Assembly: GCF_900096565.1 (NCBI RefSeq)
Contig: NZ_FMYP01000005.1
Span: 1 to 64,000, forward strand
Source of the DNA: Williamwhitmania taraxaci
GTDB taxonomy: Bacteria > Bacteroidota > Bacteroidia > Bacteroidales > Williamwhitmaniaceae
Length of the DNA: 64,000 nt
Direction: 5' to 3'
Numbering within the stretch: position 1 is the stretch's first letter; each line of letters starts with the position of its first letter. Position numbers and translations under genes: made by a program. Of the stretch, positions 9,512-19,553 are shown one piece after another. The notes below the pieces were generated by a model, which saw nothing but the letters and a program-made list of their open reading frames with translations, ran no database searches and was not told where the DNA came from.

Positions 9512-10495
9512 ATGGATTTGTTAACAAACGGTTTCGTAAATCTTCCCGTTGATCCTAATCTGAATCTTGCAGAAGAGATAAAACGGTTAAAGAAGGAAAA
9601 AAATGCAGTAATCTTGGCTCACTATTATCAACTGGGCGAAATTCAGGATATTGCCGACTATGTTGGCGATTCATTGGGATTATCACAGCAAGCTGCGGCA
9701 ACAAATGCTGATATAATTATCTTCGCCGGTGTTCATTTCATGGCCGAAACTGCAAAAATATTGGCACCAACTAAGAAAGTGTTAATTCCGGATCTTAGTG
9801 CAGGTTGTTCACTCGCTGATTCTGTTCCTGTAGATAAATTTAAAAAATTTATAGAGGATAATCCTGGTCATACGGTTATCTCCTATGTTAATACATCTGC
9901 AGAGATAAAGGCATTAAGTGATATTGTTTGCACTTCAAGCAATGCGGTACAAATTGTTAATAGTCTTCCTAAAAATGAGAAAATTATTTTCGGACCTGAT
10001 AGAAATCTTGGAAATTATATCCAAGGGCTTACTGGTCGTGAAATGAAAATTTGGGATGGAGCTTGTCATGTACATGAGGAATTTTCACTTAATAGGATTT
10101 TGGAGATTAAGAGGGAGCATCCAAATGCTAAAATATTGGCACATCCGGAATGTAAGCAGCCAATTCTTATTGCAGCCGACTTTGTTGGAAGCACGGCTGA
10201 TTTGTTGAGATTTGCAGGCAGTGATTTGGCTAGCGAATATATAGTTGCCACGGAATCTGGAATCTTGCATCAGATGCGCAAAAAATATCCGAAAAAACTG
10301 TTTATTCCTGCACCACCTTTGGACTCTTCTTGTGGATGCAACGATTGTGTTTTCATGAAGTTAATCACTCTAAAAAAGATATACTTAACCTTAAAGTATG
10401 AGATTCCTGAGGTTACTTTGGACGCTAGTCTAATTGATAAAGCGAAAGGTTCAATTACTCGGATGTTAGAAATTTCAAGTAAATTAGGATTTTAA
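9512..10495 (+). CDS. nadA: Quinolinate synthase NadA
   Basis: A 327-residue protein that condenses iminoaspartate with dihydroxyacetone phosphate to quinolinate in NAD synthesis. Visible signatures: ILAHYYQ near residue 35, the DLSAGCSLAD segment (Cys99), CHVHE (Cys185) and the C-terminal CGCNDC (Cys274/276/279); Cys99, Cys185 and one of the last group (probably Cys279) would hold the 4Fe-4S cluster. Full length. First gene on the right side of the proposed origin and probable start of a nadA-MORN-ruvB unit. No nadB or nadC lies nearby. Confidence 0.95.
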   Translation: MDLLTNGFVNLPVDPNLNLAEEIKRLKKEKNAVILAHYYQLGEIQDIADYVGDSLGLSQQAAATNADIIIFAGVHFMAETAKILAPTKKVLIPDLSAGCSLADSVPVDKFKKFIEDNPGHTVISYVNTSAEIKALSDIVCTSSNAVQIVNSLPKNEKIIFGPDRNLGNYIQGLTGREMKIWDGACHVHEEFSLNRILEIKREHPNAKILAHPECKQPILIAADFVGSTADLLRFAGSDLASEYIVATESGILHQMRKKYPKKLFIPAPPLDSSCGCNDCVFMKLITLKKIYLTLKYEIPEVTLDASLIDKAKGSITRMLEISSKLGF

Positions 10496-10502
10496 TTTTC
10501 TT

Positions 10503-12026
10503 ATGAAGTACTACTCATTTTTGCTATTTTTTTTATTTGTTGCACTTTATGGTTTTAGCCAAGACCGTGAGGATGGGTATAAGAAGTTTACCTATCCTAA
10601 TGGAGTTGTCAGTAGTGAAGGATTTTTTTTAAATGGTTCTCCTTACGGTTATTGGAAGACATATTACGTTAATGGTGTAATTAAGTCTGAGGGTAATTGG
10701 CGAAATAAACATTTGGATTCTACTTGGCGGTTTTATGATAAGTTCGGTAGTATTGAGTCTGAGATTAGTTACTTCGAAGGAAAAAAGAATGGATACTATT
10801 CAAAGTATGCTACACGTTTGGGCTTCGGAAGTAATAAGCAAATTCTTGTGAACAAAGAGTTGTATGTTTCCGATTTACGTCAAGGTCTAGCTTATGGATA
10901 TTCTGTTGATGGTTTTGTGCAGAGTATCTCTTTTTTTGTTGATGGAAAAAAAGATGGAGTTGAAAGAGAGTTTAATAGGGATAGTATTGTTATTGCGCTT
11001 AAAGATTATTCTAAAGGTAGAGTTATTTTTTACGAGGAGATTAATCGCTACGATAAGGATAAGTTGCCTTATGGAATTTGGAAGGAATTTTATCCCAATG
11101 GTAAGGTTTCTATAGAAAAATCGTTTGTGAATGGTAAATTAAACGGCTATTTAAAAAGATTTTCCGATAGGGGAGTTCTTACTGCTGCAGTACTATATAA
11201 GAATGATGCATTAGTCCGCGATTCAGTTACACTCGATGAGATGTTACTTAGAGAATTTACTGATTCATTAGGCTCTTTGAAACGACGAGGAACATTTCTT
11301 GGTAATTTACCGGTGGGTAGTCACTATTATTTTACTGATAATGTAATAGATTCTTCTTTAGTTTTCAACGAAAAAGGAGAGGTAATTGCTAAAGGAGGAA
11401 CCGATACTGAGGCTATGAAATCTGGTATGTGGGTAGAGTTTTTTCCAGGCACTCGCACGATTAAAGCTAAGGGAGCTTATAAGGCATCGCAGAAAATTGG
11501 TAATTGGACTTTTTATTTTAAAAACGGTAAAATTGAGCAAAAGGGCAGTTTTGCAAGAAATAAGATAAGCGGCATTTGGGAATGGTATAATGTGGATGGA
11601 AATCTTATTAAAAGCGAAGAGTATCTTGATGGAGTTAGGGATGGATTTTATTTTGAATTATCTGCAAAGGGTGACACTATTGCTGCCGGTAATTTTTTGT
11701 CAGACTTTAAGGAAGGAAAATGGAAAATTGTTGAAGGTGACCTTACCCAAATCGGTAATTTTGTAAATGATACTAAAGATGGCATCTGGTATTCCTACTA
11801 TCCTAATGGTAAAGTTTATTTTAAAGGTAGGTTTAATCAAGGAATTGCTGATGGCAAACATACTTTCTATTATTCTTCTGGTAAAATTCAAGAGGAGCAG
11901 TACTTTTCTAGTGGATATCCTATCGATACTTGGCGGAAATATGACGTGGATGGCTATTTGAATATTAACTTACAGTATAAGGCTGGGGAGGTTTATAAAA
12001 TTAATGGTTATGTTGTTGAACGTTAG
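10503..12026 (+). CDS. Exported MORN/YwqK-like repeat protein
   Basis: A 507-residue protein with a signal peptide (about 1-19, ending YGFSQ) and many copies of a 20-25 residue repeat of the type YPNGKVxxKGxFxNGxxxGxWxxYY (for example around residues 18-75, 190-230, 325-385 and 410-490). This is the MORN-variant repeat seen in Bacteroidota proteins often labelled YwqK-family antitoxins; that label is misleading here because no toxin is adjacent. It probably acts in the periplasm or at the cell surface; the partner is unknown. It starts 7 bases after nadA and ends 2 bases before ruvB, so probably the three are co-transcribed. Confidence 0.75.
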   Translation: MKYYSFLLFFLFVALYGFSQDREDGYKKFTYPNGVVSSEGFFLNGSPYGYWKTYYVNGVIKSEGNWRNKHLDSTWRFYDKFGSIESEISYFEGKKNGYYSKYATRLGFGSNKQILVNKELYVSDLRQGLAYGYSVDGFVQSISFFVDGKKDGVEREFNRDSIVIALKDYSKGRVIFYEEINRYDKDKLPYGIWKEFYPNGKVSIEKSFVNGKLNGYLKRFSDRGVLTAAVLYKNDALVRDSVTLDEMLLREFTDSLGSLKRRGTFLGNLPVGSHYYFTDNVIDSSLVFNEKGEVIAKGGTDTEAMKSGMWVEFFPGTRTIKAKGAYKASQKIGNWTFYFKNGKIEQKGSFARNKISGIWEWYNVDGNLIKSEEYLDGVRDGFYFELSAKGDTIAAGNFLSDFKEGKWKIVEGDLTQIGNFVNDTKDGIWYSYYPNGKVYFKGRFNQGIADGKHTFYYSSGKIQEEQYFSSGYPIDTWRKYDVDGYLNINLQYKAGEVYKINGYVVER

Positions 12027-12028
12027 AC

Positions 12029-13057
12029 ATGGGTAAGAATCGAACTATAGATAAACCAGGGCAATTAGATGAACCCGATAGTGATATCGAAAGGAAAATT
12101 CGACCTATTGATTTTGCTGAATTTAGTGGACAGAACTCTATTATTGAGAATCTGAAAATATTTGTAAAAGCAGCCAAGTTACGAGGTGAGGCTTTGGATC
12201 ATGTACTGCTACATGGACCTCCAGGCTTGGGTAAAACTACTTTAGCGCATGTTATTGCCAATGAAATGGGCAGTAATTTGAAAATTACAAGTGGTCCTGT
12301 GTTGGATAAAGCAGGTGATTTGGCTGGTTTACTCACTAATCTTGAACCTGGCGATGTTTTATTTATCGATGAAATTCATCGTTTAAGTTCTGTTGTAGAG
12401 GAGTATCTTTATTCAGCAATGGAAGATTTTAGTATTGATTTAATGCTCGATAAGGGACCAAGTGCAAGAAGTATTCAGCTTACCCTTAATCCCTTTACAC
12501 TTGTTGGCGCAACCACCAGAAGTGGTTTATTAACAAGTCCTTTACGAGCTCGATTTGGTATCAAATGCCACTTAGAATACTATGATCATAAAGTTTTGCA
12601 AGGCATCATTACCAGGTCGTCTGCTATTCTAAATATAGAGATTGATGAAAGTGCTTCTCTTGAGATTGCACTCAGAAGTAGAGGTACACCTCGTATTTCT
12701 AATGCTTTACTACGAAGAGTTCGTGATTTTGCTCAGGTTAAAGGTAATGGGCGTATCGATCTTGAAATTACTAAATATGCTTTAGATGCTTTGGTCATTG
12801 ACAAGCGCGGTTTGGACGATATGGACAATAGAATTCTAAATACTATTATCCATAAGTTTAAAGGGGGTCCTGTTGGTGTAAATACTATCGCAACGGCAGT
12901 GGGTGAAGATCCAGGCACAATTGAGGAAGTTTATGAGCCATTTCTAATAAAAGAGGGCTTTTTAATGAGGACTCCACGGGGTAGAGAGGTCACTGCCTTG
13001 GCTTATGAGCATCTTGGACTTATTAAGCCTGGAGAACAAGGAACTCTATTTGGTTAA
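12029..13057 (+). CDS. ruvB: Holliday junction branch migration ATPase RuvB
   Basis: A 342-residue AAA+ helicase motor that, with RuvA, drives branch migration of Holliday junctions. Walker A (GPPGLGKTT, about 65-73), Walker B with DEIH, the sensor/arginine segment [18 protein letters not shown] and the C-terminal winged helix ([20 protein letters not shown]) are all present. Full length. No ruvA or ruvC nearby. Its last 4 bases overlap the 3' end of the convergent crp/fnr gene. Confidence 0.97.
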   Translation: MGKNRTIDKPGQLDEPDSDIERKIRPIDFAEFSGQNSIIENLKIFVKAAKLRGEALDHVLLHGPPGLGKTTLAHVIANEMGSNLKITSGPVLDKAGDLAGLLTNLEPGDVLFIDEIHRLSSVVEEYLYSAMEDFSIDLMLDKGPSARSIQLTLNPFTLVGATTRSGLLTSPLRARFGIKCHLEYYDHKVLQGIITRSSAILNIEIDESASLEIALRSRGTPRISNALLRRVRDFAQVKGNGRIDLEITKYALDALVIDKRGLDDMDNRILNTIIHKFKGGPVGVNTIATAVGEDPGTIEEVYEPFLIKEGFLMRTPRGREVTALAYEHLGLIKPGEQGTLFG

Positions 13058-13764
13058 AGATCGTAAGAAAGTTTTTTTAACGCGCTAAGGTTAAGAATTT
13101 TAATCTTCTTATTGGATAGCTCAATTAAATTATCCGATTTAAACTCTGATAGCAATCGAATTACCGATTCTGTAGCTGTGCCTACTATGTTGGCTAAATC
13201 TTCTCGTGTGAGAATTATTTGGAGATATCCTTCTCCATCTTCTCCAAAAGTTGTTTTAAGCATCAAAAGTATTTCTGCTAATCGTTCTCTTACAGTTTTT
13301 TGTGCAATATCCTTTATATACATATTTGCTTGATTTAGTTCCTTGCAGGTAAGTTGCATTAAATCAAGCGAAAAAGAGGAGTTGCTTTTTACTAGACTGA
13401 GTAATATTTCGGAAGGTATATAGCAAAGAAGCGTATCATCTATTACCTGAGCGGTTGTGCAAGCAGGTTCGCTACTCAAAATGGACCGATAACCTATAAT
13501 ATCACCTTTCTGTGCAAATGCTATAATTTGTTCTTTTCCTTCAATGCCAGTTTTGTAAATTTTCAGAATTCCTTTGTTCACGCAGTAGCAACCTGAAATG
13601 CGGTTTCCTTCGTGGTAAATTATATCACCCTTTAAGTAGGAATTGCAGTTTTTTTCCTGGTTAAGAAGTTCACGTTCTTCTTTACTTAAACTCTTAAAAA
13701 TATTAGAATCGGCCACACTACAACCCATACATATCGGTAATTCTTTTAAGGGCTTTTTCATCAC
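13054..13764 (-). CDS. Crp/Fnr family transcriptional regulator
   Basis: A 236-residue regulator: an N-terminal cyclic-nucleotide-type beta roll (about 30-145), a dimer helix, and a C-terminal winged HTH (about 170-215) with the FNR-like recognition pattern [24 protein letters not shown] Cys pair sits at the very N-terminus (PICMGC, Cys12 and Cys15), with further Cys in the roll (GCYC). This could allow redox or Fe-S sensing as in FNR, but the spacing is not that of E. coli FNR. Targets cannot be predicted. It stands alone, with its own -7 box. Confidence 0.85.
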   Translation of the reverse strand: MMKKPLKELPICMGCSVADSNIFKSLSKEERELLNQEKNCNSYLKGDIIYHEGNRISGCYCVNKGILKIYKTGIEGKEQIIAFAQKGDIIGYRSILSSEPACTTAQVIDDTLLCYIPSEILLSLVKSNSSFSLDLMQLTCKELNQANMYIKDIAQKTVRERLAEILLMLKTTFGEDGEGYLQIILTREDLANIVGTATESVIRLLSEFKSDNLIELSNKKIKILNLSALKKLSYDL

Positions 13765-13795
13765 GCTTAGTTTCTAATTGTTGCGAAATATAGTC

Positions 13796-13803
13796 CAAAA
13801 ATA
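13796..13803 (-). promoter_or_regulatory. -7 box for the crp/fnr-type gene
   Basis: On the - strand this reads TATTTTTG (TAnnTTTG), about 32 bases upstream of the start codon at 13764. Confidence 0.4.
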
Positions 13804-13833
13804 TTAATTTTTGAGATATTTGGTTGGATATAA

Positions 13834-13860
13834 CAATGGCCGGGAATTTCCCGGCCATTG
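13834..13860 (-). terminator. Strong palindrome after pheS, probable terminator
   Basis: A perfect 27-base palindrome (two 13-base arms, one central base) directly follows the pheS stop codon. There is no long T run after it on the - strand, so it may be a terminator, an mRNA 3'-end stabiliser or a protein-binding site for the neighbouring crp/fnr gene. Confidence 0.6.
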
Positions 13861-14880
13861 TTAGTATGCTTTGTCAAATTGTTTTAGAAACCGTAAATCG
13901 TTTTCGAAGTAGAGCCGTAAATCCTTGATCTGATATTTTAGCATTGCAATGCGCTCAACACCCATTCCAAACGCAAATCCGGAATAGCGTTTAGAATCTA
14001 TTCCACAGTTTTCTAATACGTTAGGATCTACCATGCCACAACCCAACACTTCTAGCCAGCCTGTGTATTTACAAACATTACAACCCTTGCCTCCGCAAAT
14101 CTTACAGCTAACGTCCATTTCGGCAGATGGTTCTGTGAATGGAAAGAAGGATGGTCGTAATCTGATTTCTGTATTTTCACCGAACATCTCTTTGGCAAAA
14201 TAGAGAAGGGTCTGCTTAAGATCTGTAAAGGATACGTTTTCGTCTATGTACAAACCTTCTACTTGGTGAAATATGCAGTGAGCACGAGCCGAAATTGCTT
14301 CATTTCGAAATACTCGTCCTGGCATAAGTGCTCTGATAGGAGGTTTTTGATTTTTCATCACTCTTACTTGAACCGAAGAGGTATGGGTTCTTAAAAGTAT
14401 ATCCGGGTTTTTGGCGATGAAGAATGTATCCTGCATATCTCTCGCAGGATGTTCTGGTGGGAAGTTTAGCGCCGAAAATACATGCCAATCATCTTCTACC
14501 TCTGGACCTTCTTCTACTACAAAACCAAGTTTAGAGAAGATTTCTGTAATCTCGCGTTTCACTAAAGAAATTGGATGACGTGTTCCTACAACTGCGTTAT
14601 CCGAAGGGCGTGATTTATCCTCTTTGCTAGTTAATACTGATTGGTTCTCTAGTAGATCTTTGATGCTAACTATTTTATCAACCGCCTTGTTTTTTAAACT
14701 GTTCAATCGCTGGCCAAATTCTCTTTTTTGTTCCGTTCCTACAGTCTTGAACTCCTCAAATAGTTGCGTTATTTCTCCCTTCTTACCTAAAAGACGAATG
14801 CGCCAATCTTCGAGAGCTTTTTCAGCCTTATCGTTGAATTGCTCTATCTCTTCCTCTAACTTCTTTATCCGGTCTAGCAT
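13861..14880 (-). CDS. pheS: Phenylalanyl-tRNA synthetase alpha subunit
   Basis: A 339-residue class II synthetase subunit. The N-terminal coiled coil (about 1-85), class II motif 2 (FRNEAISARAHCIFHQVEG) and motif 3 (FAFGMGVERIAML) are present, and a Cys cluster (CKICGGKGCNVC) precedes motif 3, as in many bacterial PheS. It charges tRNA-Phe together with PheT, which is not in the window. It starts 3 bases after the prolyl isomerase gene and should share its transcript. Confidence 0.97.
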   Translation of the reverse strand: MLDRIKKLEEEIEQFNDKAEKALEDWRIRLLGKKGEITQLFEEFKTVGTEQKREFGQRLNSLKNKAVDKIVSIKDLLENQSVLTSKEDKSRPSDNAVVGTRHPISLVKREITEIFSKLGFVVEEGPEVEDDWHVFSALNFPPEHPARDMQDTFFIAKNPDILLRTHTSSVQVRVMKNQKPPIRALMPGRVFRNEAISARAHCIFHQVEGLYIDENVSFTDLKQTLLYFAKEMFGENTEIRLRPSFFPFTEPSAEMDVSCKICGGKGCNVCKYTGWLEVLGCGMVDPNVLENCGIDSKRYSGFAFGMGVERIAMLKYQIKDLRLYFENDLRFLKQFDKAY

Positions 14881-14883
14881 AAA

Positions 14884-15693
14884 TTATAATACTTTGATAG
14901 TTATTATTTTAACGTCTTTCTTTGGCCTATCGTTCGAATCTGTTTCTTTTGCTGCAATTTTGTCGATTACATCAAACCCTTCTAGTACTTGGCCAAAGAC
15001 GGTGTAGTTGCCATCCAGGTGTGGAACTCCGCCAACTTCCTTATAAATCTTTCTATTATTCTTAGGAATAATACATTTTTCCTGTGGCATCAATACATTA
15101 TCAACACTGTCTTTGACTTGTTGCATTACTTTTTGAAAGTTATTCTGATTATACTTATCTCCCAACAAGTTTAACTTTTCTTGGAGGATTGCTGAGTATA
15201 GGTTAGTTTTCCGCGTTGTATTTGCTTTAATTTCAACTTTATCGAGTTCTTCTTCAGTGAATTTCTTTCCTTGAACAATGTAGAATTGTGATCCGGATGA
15301 TTTTTTTTCTGGATTTTCTTCATCGGATGTTCTGGCAGCGGCTAGTGCTCCCTTCTGGTGAATATGATTTGGTCTGAATTCAGCATCAATTGTATATCCA
15401 GGATCTCCTTCGCCTAACATTTTCCCTTCTTCTGCTTTTCGGGAATCAGGGTCACCTGCTTGGATCATAAACCCTTGAATTACTCTATGAAACAAGATAT
15501 CTTCATAATATCCGTCGTTTGCTAATTTCAGGAAATTTGCCTTATGTTTTGGAGTATCGCTAAAGAGTTCAATAAGAATATCTCCCTCCGATGTTTTTAT
15601 TAGTACTTTATTACCCTCCTTTTTTGAACACCCTGCTGAAAATGCAGTTAAAAGCGAGAGGAGAATAATACCTTTGGAAAAAATTTTTGGCAT
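14884..15693 (-). CDS. Cyclophilin-type peptidyl-prolyl isomerase lipoprotein
   Basis: A 269-residue protein with a lipoprotein signal (FSAGC, Cys22) and a cyclophilin domain (FHRVIQGFMIQAGDPDS, later GSQFYIVQGKKFTEEEL and the closing GQVLEGFDVIDKI). About 60 residues (roughly 155-215) are inserted between the two halves of the domain, more than in E. coli PpiA. It would catalyse proline isomerisation of envelope proteins. First gene of a two-gene unit with pheS. Confidence 0.9.
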   Translation of the reverse strand: MPKIFSKGIILLSLLTAFSAGCSKKEGNKVLIKTSEGDILIELFSDTPKHKANFLKLANDGYYEDILFHRVIQGFMIQAGDPDSRKAEEGKMLGEGDPGYTIDAEFRPNHIHQKGALAAARTSDEENPEKKSSGSQFYIVQGKKFTEEELDKVEIKANTTRKTNLYSAILQEKLNLLGDKYNQNNFQKVMQQVKDSVDNVLMPQEKCIIPKNNRKIYKEVGGVPHLDGNYTVFGQVLEGFDVIDKIAAKETDSNDRPKKDVKIITIKVL

Positions 15694-15721
15694 AGTTATT
15701 TCTTATTACAAAAGGTCACCT

Positions 15722-15729
15722 TACATTTG
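15722..15729 (+). promoter_or_regulatory. -7 box for the patatin gene
   Basis: TACATTTG (TAnnTTTG) 13 bases before the ATG at 15743. It lies only 4 bases from the opposite -7 box of the prolyl isomerase gene, so the two promoters overlap face to face. Confidence 0.45.
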
Positions 15730-15733
15730 GATA

Positions 15734-15741
15734 CAAAAGTA
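15734..15741 (-). promoter_or_regulatory. -7 box for the prolyl isomerase-pheS unit
   Basis: Reads TACTTTTG on the - strand, about 40 bases before the start at 15693. Confidence 0.4.
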
Positions 15742-15742
15742 A

Positions 15743-18061
15743 ATGAAAATGAAAATAGTAGGGCCCATGTGCAGGTTTTTTTTATTGGTAATAATAATTA
15801 CTTTTTCTCACAGTAGCACTTTTTCTCAATCTGTGGGCTTGGTTTTGAGTGGTGGTGGCGCTAAAGGGCTTGCGCACATTGGTGTTATTCGCGCTCTTGA
15901 GGAAAATGGAATTCCAATCGATTATATTGCCGGTACCTCCATGGGTGCAGTTGTTGGTGGTCTTTATGCCATCGGTTACACTACTCATCAAATGGACTCC
16001 ATTTTTCGTACGGACGATTTTCAAAAGTGGTCTGAAGGAAATATCGACAGCGATTTTCTTTATTACTTCAAACGTGGTTTGCAAAATAGTGGCCAGTTTT
16101 CTTTTAAAATTGGTTTACAAGGGGATAAGCCGATTCCAAAATTGCCGACTAATATTGTTCCTAACCACCAAATGGATCTGGCTTTCCTGAAACTATTCGC
16201 GGGTGCCTCTGCCGCTTGTAACTACGATTTTAATAAGTTACTCATTCCATATAGGGCGGTTGCTAGTGATGTGTATAATCGAAAACCGTATATTCTTTCT
16301 AGCGGCGATTTAGGATCTTCTATTAGAGCTAGTATGACTTTCCCTTTTTATTTCAAACCGATTTCCATCGATTCGGTTCTTCTTTTCGATGGTGGTTTGT
16401 ATAATAATTTTCCTTGGGACATCATGAAGAATGATTTTAATCCAGATTATATTATTGGTAGTCAGGTTAGTAATAATTCACAAAAGCCAGATGAAGACGA
16501 TATTATTACTCAGATTGAAAACATGTTGATGTCAAAAACCGACTATTCGATCCCAGATAGTGTGGGTATTGTTATTAATACTCGTTTTTTTGATGTAGGG
16601 TTGATGGATTTCCAAAAGATCGATGGTGTTATTAGTGCTGGTTATGATTCAGCATTAGTTAGAATCGCTGAAATAAAAAGAAGAGTTCACCGAACGGTGG
16701 ATACTAATAGCATTAAAGTTTCTCGAAGAGATTTCCAAACTAAATTTCCGCCCTACCAGTTCCGTGATATTTTACTATCTGGTTTGCGTAGAAATCAAAT
16801 GGAGTATTTTTATCGTTCTTTTAGTAAAAAGCGTAATAAAACCTTTAACTATAGTCATTTAGAAAGTGAATACTTTAAATTGCTGAGCGATAATAATATC
16901 GTATCTATATACCCATTGGCTAAGTATGACACTTCTACGGGTTATTACAATCTCAATCTTAAAATCTCAACTGACGATTATTTAGATGTTTCTTTTGGTG
17001 GAAATATCTCATCTAGTTCTATGAACCAAGGTTTTTTAGGGGCTGAGTACCGCTATTTTCGTAAAAATGCTACCAGTCTTTATACTAATATCTATTATGG
17101 AAGGTTGTATAGTTCCGTAATGGTTGGTTTAAAACGAGATTATCCTTACAAGATCCCATTTTATTATGATATTAACTTGATACTTAATCGACTAGATTAT
17201 TATAAAAGTTCGATAGATCCTTTTTTTGAGGATGTTAGACCTAGTTATTTAGTTCAAAACGAGGCGTTTGGTACATTTAATTTTGGTTGGGCTCTTGGAA
17301 CTAACTATCTATTTAAATTTTATGGTTCAGGAGGAAAAGAAATTTTTCAGTACTATCAAATATCTAACTTTCTGGAAGCGGATACACCTGATAATTCTAA
17401 TTTTAAGTATTATAGTTTTGGTAGTAGTATAGGTCTCAACAGCAGTAATTATAAGCAGTACGCCGATCGAGGAATTATTCGACATTTGAGTTTTACTTAT
17501 ATTCGTGGTATTGAAAACTATGTTCCTGGAACTACTGCTCCTGTTATGGATGCGGCTAGTAGTAATAAACATTTTTGGTTTACGATTAAGTTTTATAACG
17601 AATCGTATCATCGTATTTTGAATAGGTTTCGACTAGGGGTTGTTCTTGATGGTACATACTCGAATAAGTCTTTTTTCAGTAATTATACTTCCACTGTTCT
17701 TTCTGCCAATGCTTTTACTCCGAATCCTCATTCAAAAACTCTTTTTTTAGAAGCCTATAGAGCCAATAATTATTTTGCAGCAGGAATTCTGCCCATCTTT
17801 AAGATTACGGAGAAATTTATCCTTAGGTTGGAAGGCTATGCTTTTCAACCATACCAAACATTTTTGCGAGACGATATTAATTTTAGTACTTATTATTCAA
17901 CGCGTTTACCCAAACCCGTTTTTATGGCTGCTGGTGGATTTGTTTACCAAACTGCATTTGGACCGGCTAGCATATTTCTTAACTACTATGAGAAGGAAAA
18001 TAAGTATTTATATTTGACTTTTAATTTTGGTTTTATCTTGTTCAATAGCCGTGGAATCTAA
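15743..18061 (+). CDS. Patatin-like phospholipase with outer-membrane beta-barrel (PlpD-like)
   Basis: A 772-residue protein with a signal peptide (about 1-29), a patatin lipase domain and a BamA/TpsB-type barrel. Oxyanion motif SGGGAKG (36-42), nucleophile Ser66 in GTSMG and Asp216 in DGG form the Ser-Asp dyad. A POTRA-like region (about 330-400) and a barrel of alternating strands (about 415-772) follow. This is the layout of type Vd (PlpD) lipases. It probably acts on phospholipids at the outer membrane. First gene of a long + strand run; its stop overlaps the next start. Confidence 0.9.
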   Translation: MKMKIVGPMCRFFLLVIIITFSHSSTFSQSVGLVLSGGGAKGLAHIGVIRALEENGIPIDYIAGTSMGAVVGGLYAIGYTTHQMDSIFRTDDFQKWSEGNIDSDFLYYFKRGLQNSGQFSFKIGLQGDKPIPKLPTNIVPNHQMDLAFLKLFAGASAACNYDFNKLLIPYRAVASDVYNRKPYILSSGDLGSSIRASMTFPFYFKPISIDSVLLFDGGLYNNFPWDIMKNDFNPDYIIGSQVSNNSQKPDEDDIITQIENMLMSKTDYSIPDSVGIVINTRFFDVGLMDFQKIDGVISAGYDSALVRIAEIKRRVHRTVDTNSIKVSRRDFQTKFPPYQFRDILLSGLRRNQMEYFYRSFSKKRNKTFNYSHLESEYFKLLSDNNIVSIYPLAKYDTSTGYYNLNLKISTDDYLDVSFGGNISSSSMNQGFLGAEYRYFRKNATSLYTNIYYGRLYSSVMVGLKRDYPYKIPFYYDINLILNRLDYYKSSIDPFFEDVRPSYLVQNEAFGTFNFGWALGTNYLFKFYGSGGKEIFQYYQISNFLEADTPDNSNFKYYSFGSSIGLNSSNYKQYADRGIIRHLSFTYIRGIENYVPGTTAPVMDAASSNKHFWFTIKFYNESYHRILNRFRLGVVLDGTYSNKSFFSNYTSTVLSANAFTPNPHSKTLFLEAYRANNYFAAGILPIFKITEKFILRLEGYAFQPYQTFLRDDINFSTYYSTRLPKPVFMAAGGFVYQTAFGPASIFLNYYEKENKYLYLTFNFGFILFNSRGI

Positions 18062-19553
18062 CTCATCCCTTTTCAAAAAACTTTTTGGGCATGCTGCCCT
18101 TTACGGCATTAGTAGTGTTGGTGGAAGATTCATTAACTATTTATTAGTTCCCTTTCATACTCGAATTTTTAACCCTGAAGCATATGGCGTAATTACTGAT
18201 TTTTATGCGCAGATTGCTGTATTGCTTATTTTCCTTACTCTTGGATTAGAGACAGGTTTTTTTAGATTCACTTCTAAGGGAGTTAGCCCAAAGGAAGTTT
18301 TTAATAACTCTTTTCTTATTCTCCTAGCTAATGGTTTGATATTCCTGTTAGCCGTTTTTCTTTTTCTTCCTTCGATTTCTAGTGCATTGGGCTATTCGCA
18401 TTTTCCTGAGTATGTTCTGATTTTTGCCTTAATTCTATTTTTTGATACTCTCGTTGCTATCCCTTTTTCTAAACTTCGACTCGAAGGTCGCGCCCTAGAG
18501 TTCGCTCTTGTAAAATCAGGTAGTATTTTTGTAAATGTTGGTTTAAACTGGTTATTTCTTACTAATACATTTTTCATAAATTCTATTCATCGAATTCCAT
18601 TTCTTGAAAACACAGGTTTAGTATTTCTAGTATTTCTCTCAAATTTTGTGGCCAGTCTATTAACGCTTGGATATTTTTATAGAGATTTTTTTAGTATACG
18701 TTTTAAGGTTAATCTGGCGCTCATCAAGAAAATTGTTTTCTACTCTTTTCCTCTTATGGTTGGTGGGTTTGCTGGAATCGTCAATGATATGGCTGATAGA
18801 TTTTTCATAAAGGGCTTGGTTCCTGCAGAACAGAATCCTATGTATCAACTTGGGATTTATGGTGGAATTCTGAAGATATCCATACTACTCAATCTTTTTA
18901 TTCAGGTGTACCGATTTGCTGCGGAACCATTATTTTTTAAGAATTCCGAAAATGCTGGCTCAAAGAAGTTTTTTGCTGATTCTACAAAGTTCTTCTTTGT
19001 TATTAGTTTATTAATTTTTCTATTTATCTCCTTTTATCTAAGTTATTTTCAGATGATACTGGGGGGTGATTATCGTGTTGGTATTGGAATCGTACCGATT
19101 CTATTATTATCCTATGTTTTTTATGGATTTTATTTCAACATAAGTGTTTGGTTTAAATTAACGGACAAAACCAAGTATGCTGTAGTTTTTACTCTTTTTG
19201 GATTAGCAATAAATGCGCTTATTAACTATTACACAGTTCCGATCTATGGCTTTTGGGGTAGTGCCTGGGCTCGTTTGGCTAGTTATTTTTTAATGGTTGT
19301 TTCATGTTATTTTGTTGGTCAGCGTTTTTTTAAGGTCGACTATGATTTGCGTAATATGTTTTTATATTTGACTTTTTCGCTCTCACTTTACTTTTTTGAT
19401 TTTTTTCTGCTTGCTGAAAATTCTATAACAACATTTTTCACAAAACTTTTGCTACTTTTCCTTTTTATTGCTCTGTTTTTATGGCGTGAAAAGGAACTCA
19501 GGTATAAGCTTAATTCTATTATTAAAACTTATGGAAGTAAAGGTAATAAATAG
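18051..19553 (+). CDS. Polysaccharide flippase (Wzx/MurJ-like MOP family)
   Basis: About 500 residues with 12-14 membrane helices and the N-terminal pattern [25 protein letters not shown] of the oligosaccharide flippase (Wzx) family. It would move lipid-linked sugars across the inner membrane. The open frame begins further back (TTG 18027), but GTG 18051 is more likely; it overlaps the patatin stop by 11 bases, implying translational coupling. No glycosyltransferases are adjacent, so the cargo (O-antigen, lipid II or other) is open. Confidence 0.85.
   Translation: MESNSSLFKKLFGHAALYGISSVGGRFINYLLVPFHTRIFNPEAYGVITDFYAQIAVLLIFLTLGLETGFFRFTSKGVSPKEVFNNSFLILLANGLIFLLAVFLFLPSISSALGYSHFPEYVLIFALILFFDTLVAIPFSKLRLEGRALEFALVKSGSIFVNVGLNWLFLTNTFFINSIHRIPFLENTGLVFLVFLSNFVASLLTLGYFYRDFFSIRFKVNLALIKKIVFYSFPLMVGGFAGIVNDMADRFFIKGLVPAEQNPMYQLGIYGGILKISILLNLFIQVYRFAAEPLFFKNSENAGSKKFFADSTKFFFVISLLIFLFISFYLSYFQMILGGDYRVGIGIVPILLLSYVFYGFYFNISVWFKLTDKTKYAVVFTLFGLAINALINYYTVPIYGFWGSAWARLASYFLMVVSCYFVGQRFFKVDYDLRNMFLYLTFSLSLYFFDFFLLAENSITTFFTKLLLLFLFIALFLWREKELRYKLNSIIKTYGSKGNK

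Noticed and set aside
10503-12026. Repeated pattern considered as CRISPR or a DNA tandem repeat
   Set aside because: Repeats are only at protein level (MORN type); the DNA copies differ and have no constant spacers.
10503-13057. Toxin-antitoxin pair built on the YwqK-like label
   Set aside because: Neighbours are nadA and ruvB; no toxin-like gene is adjacent.
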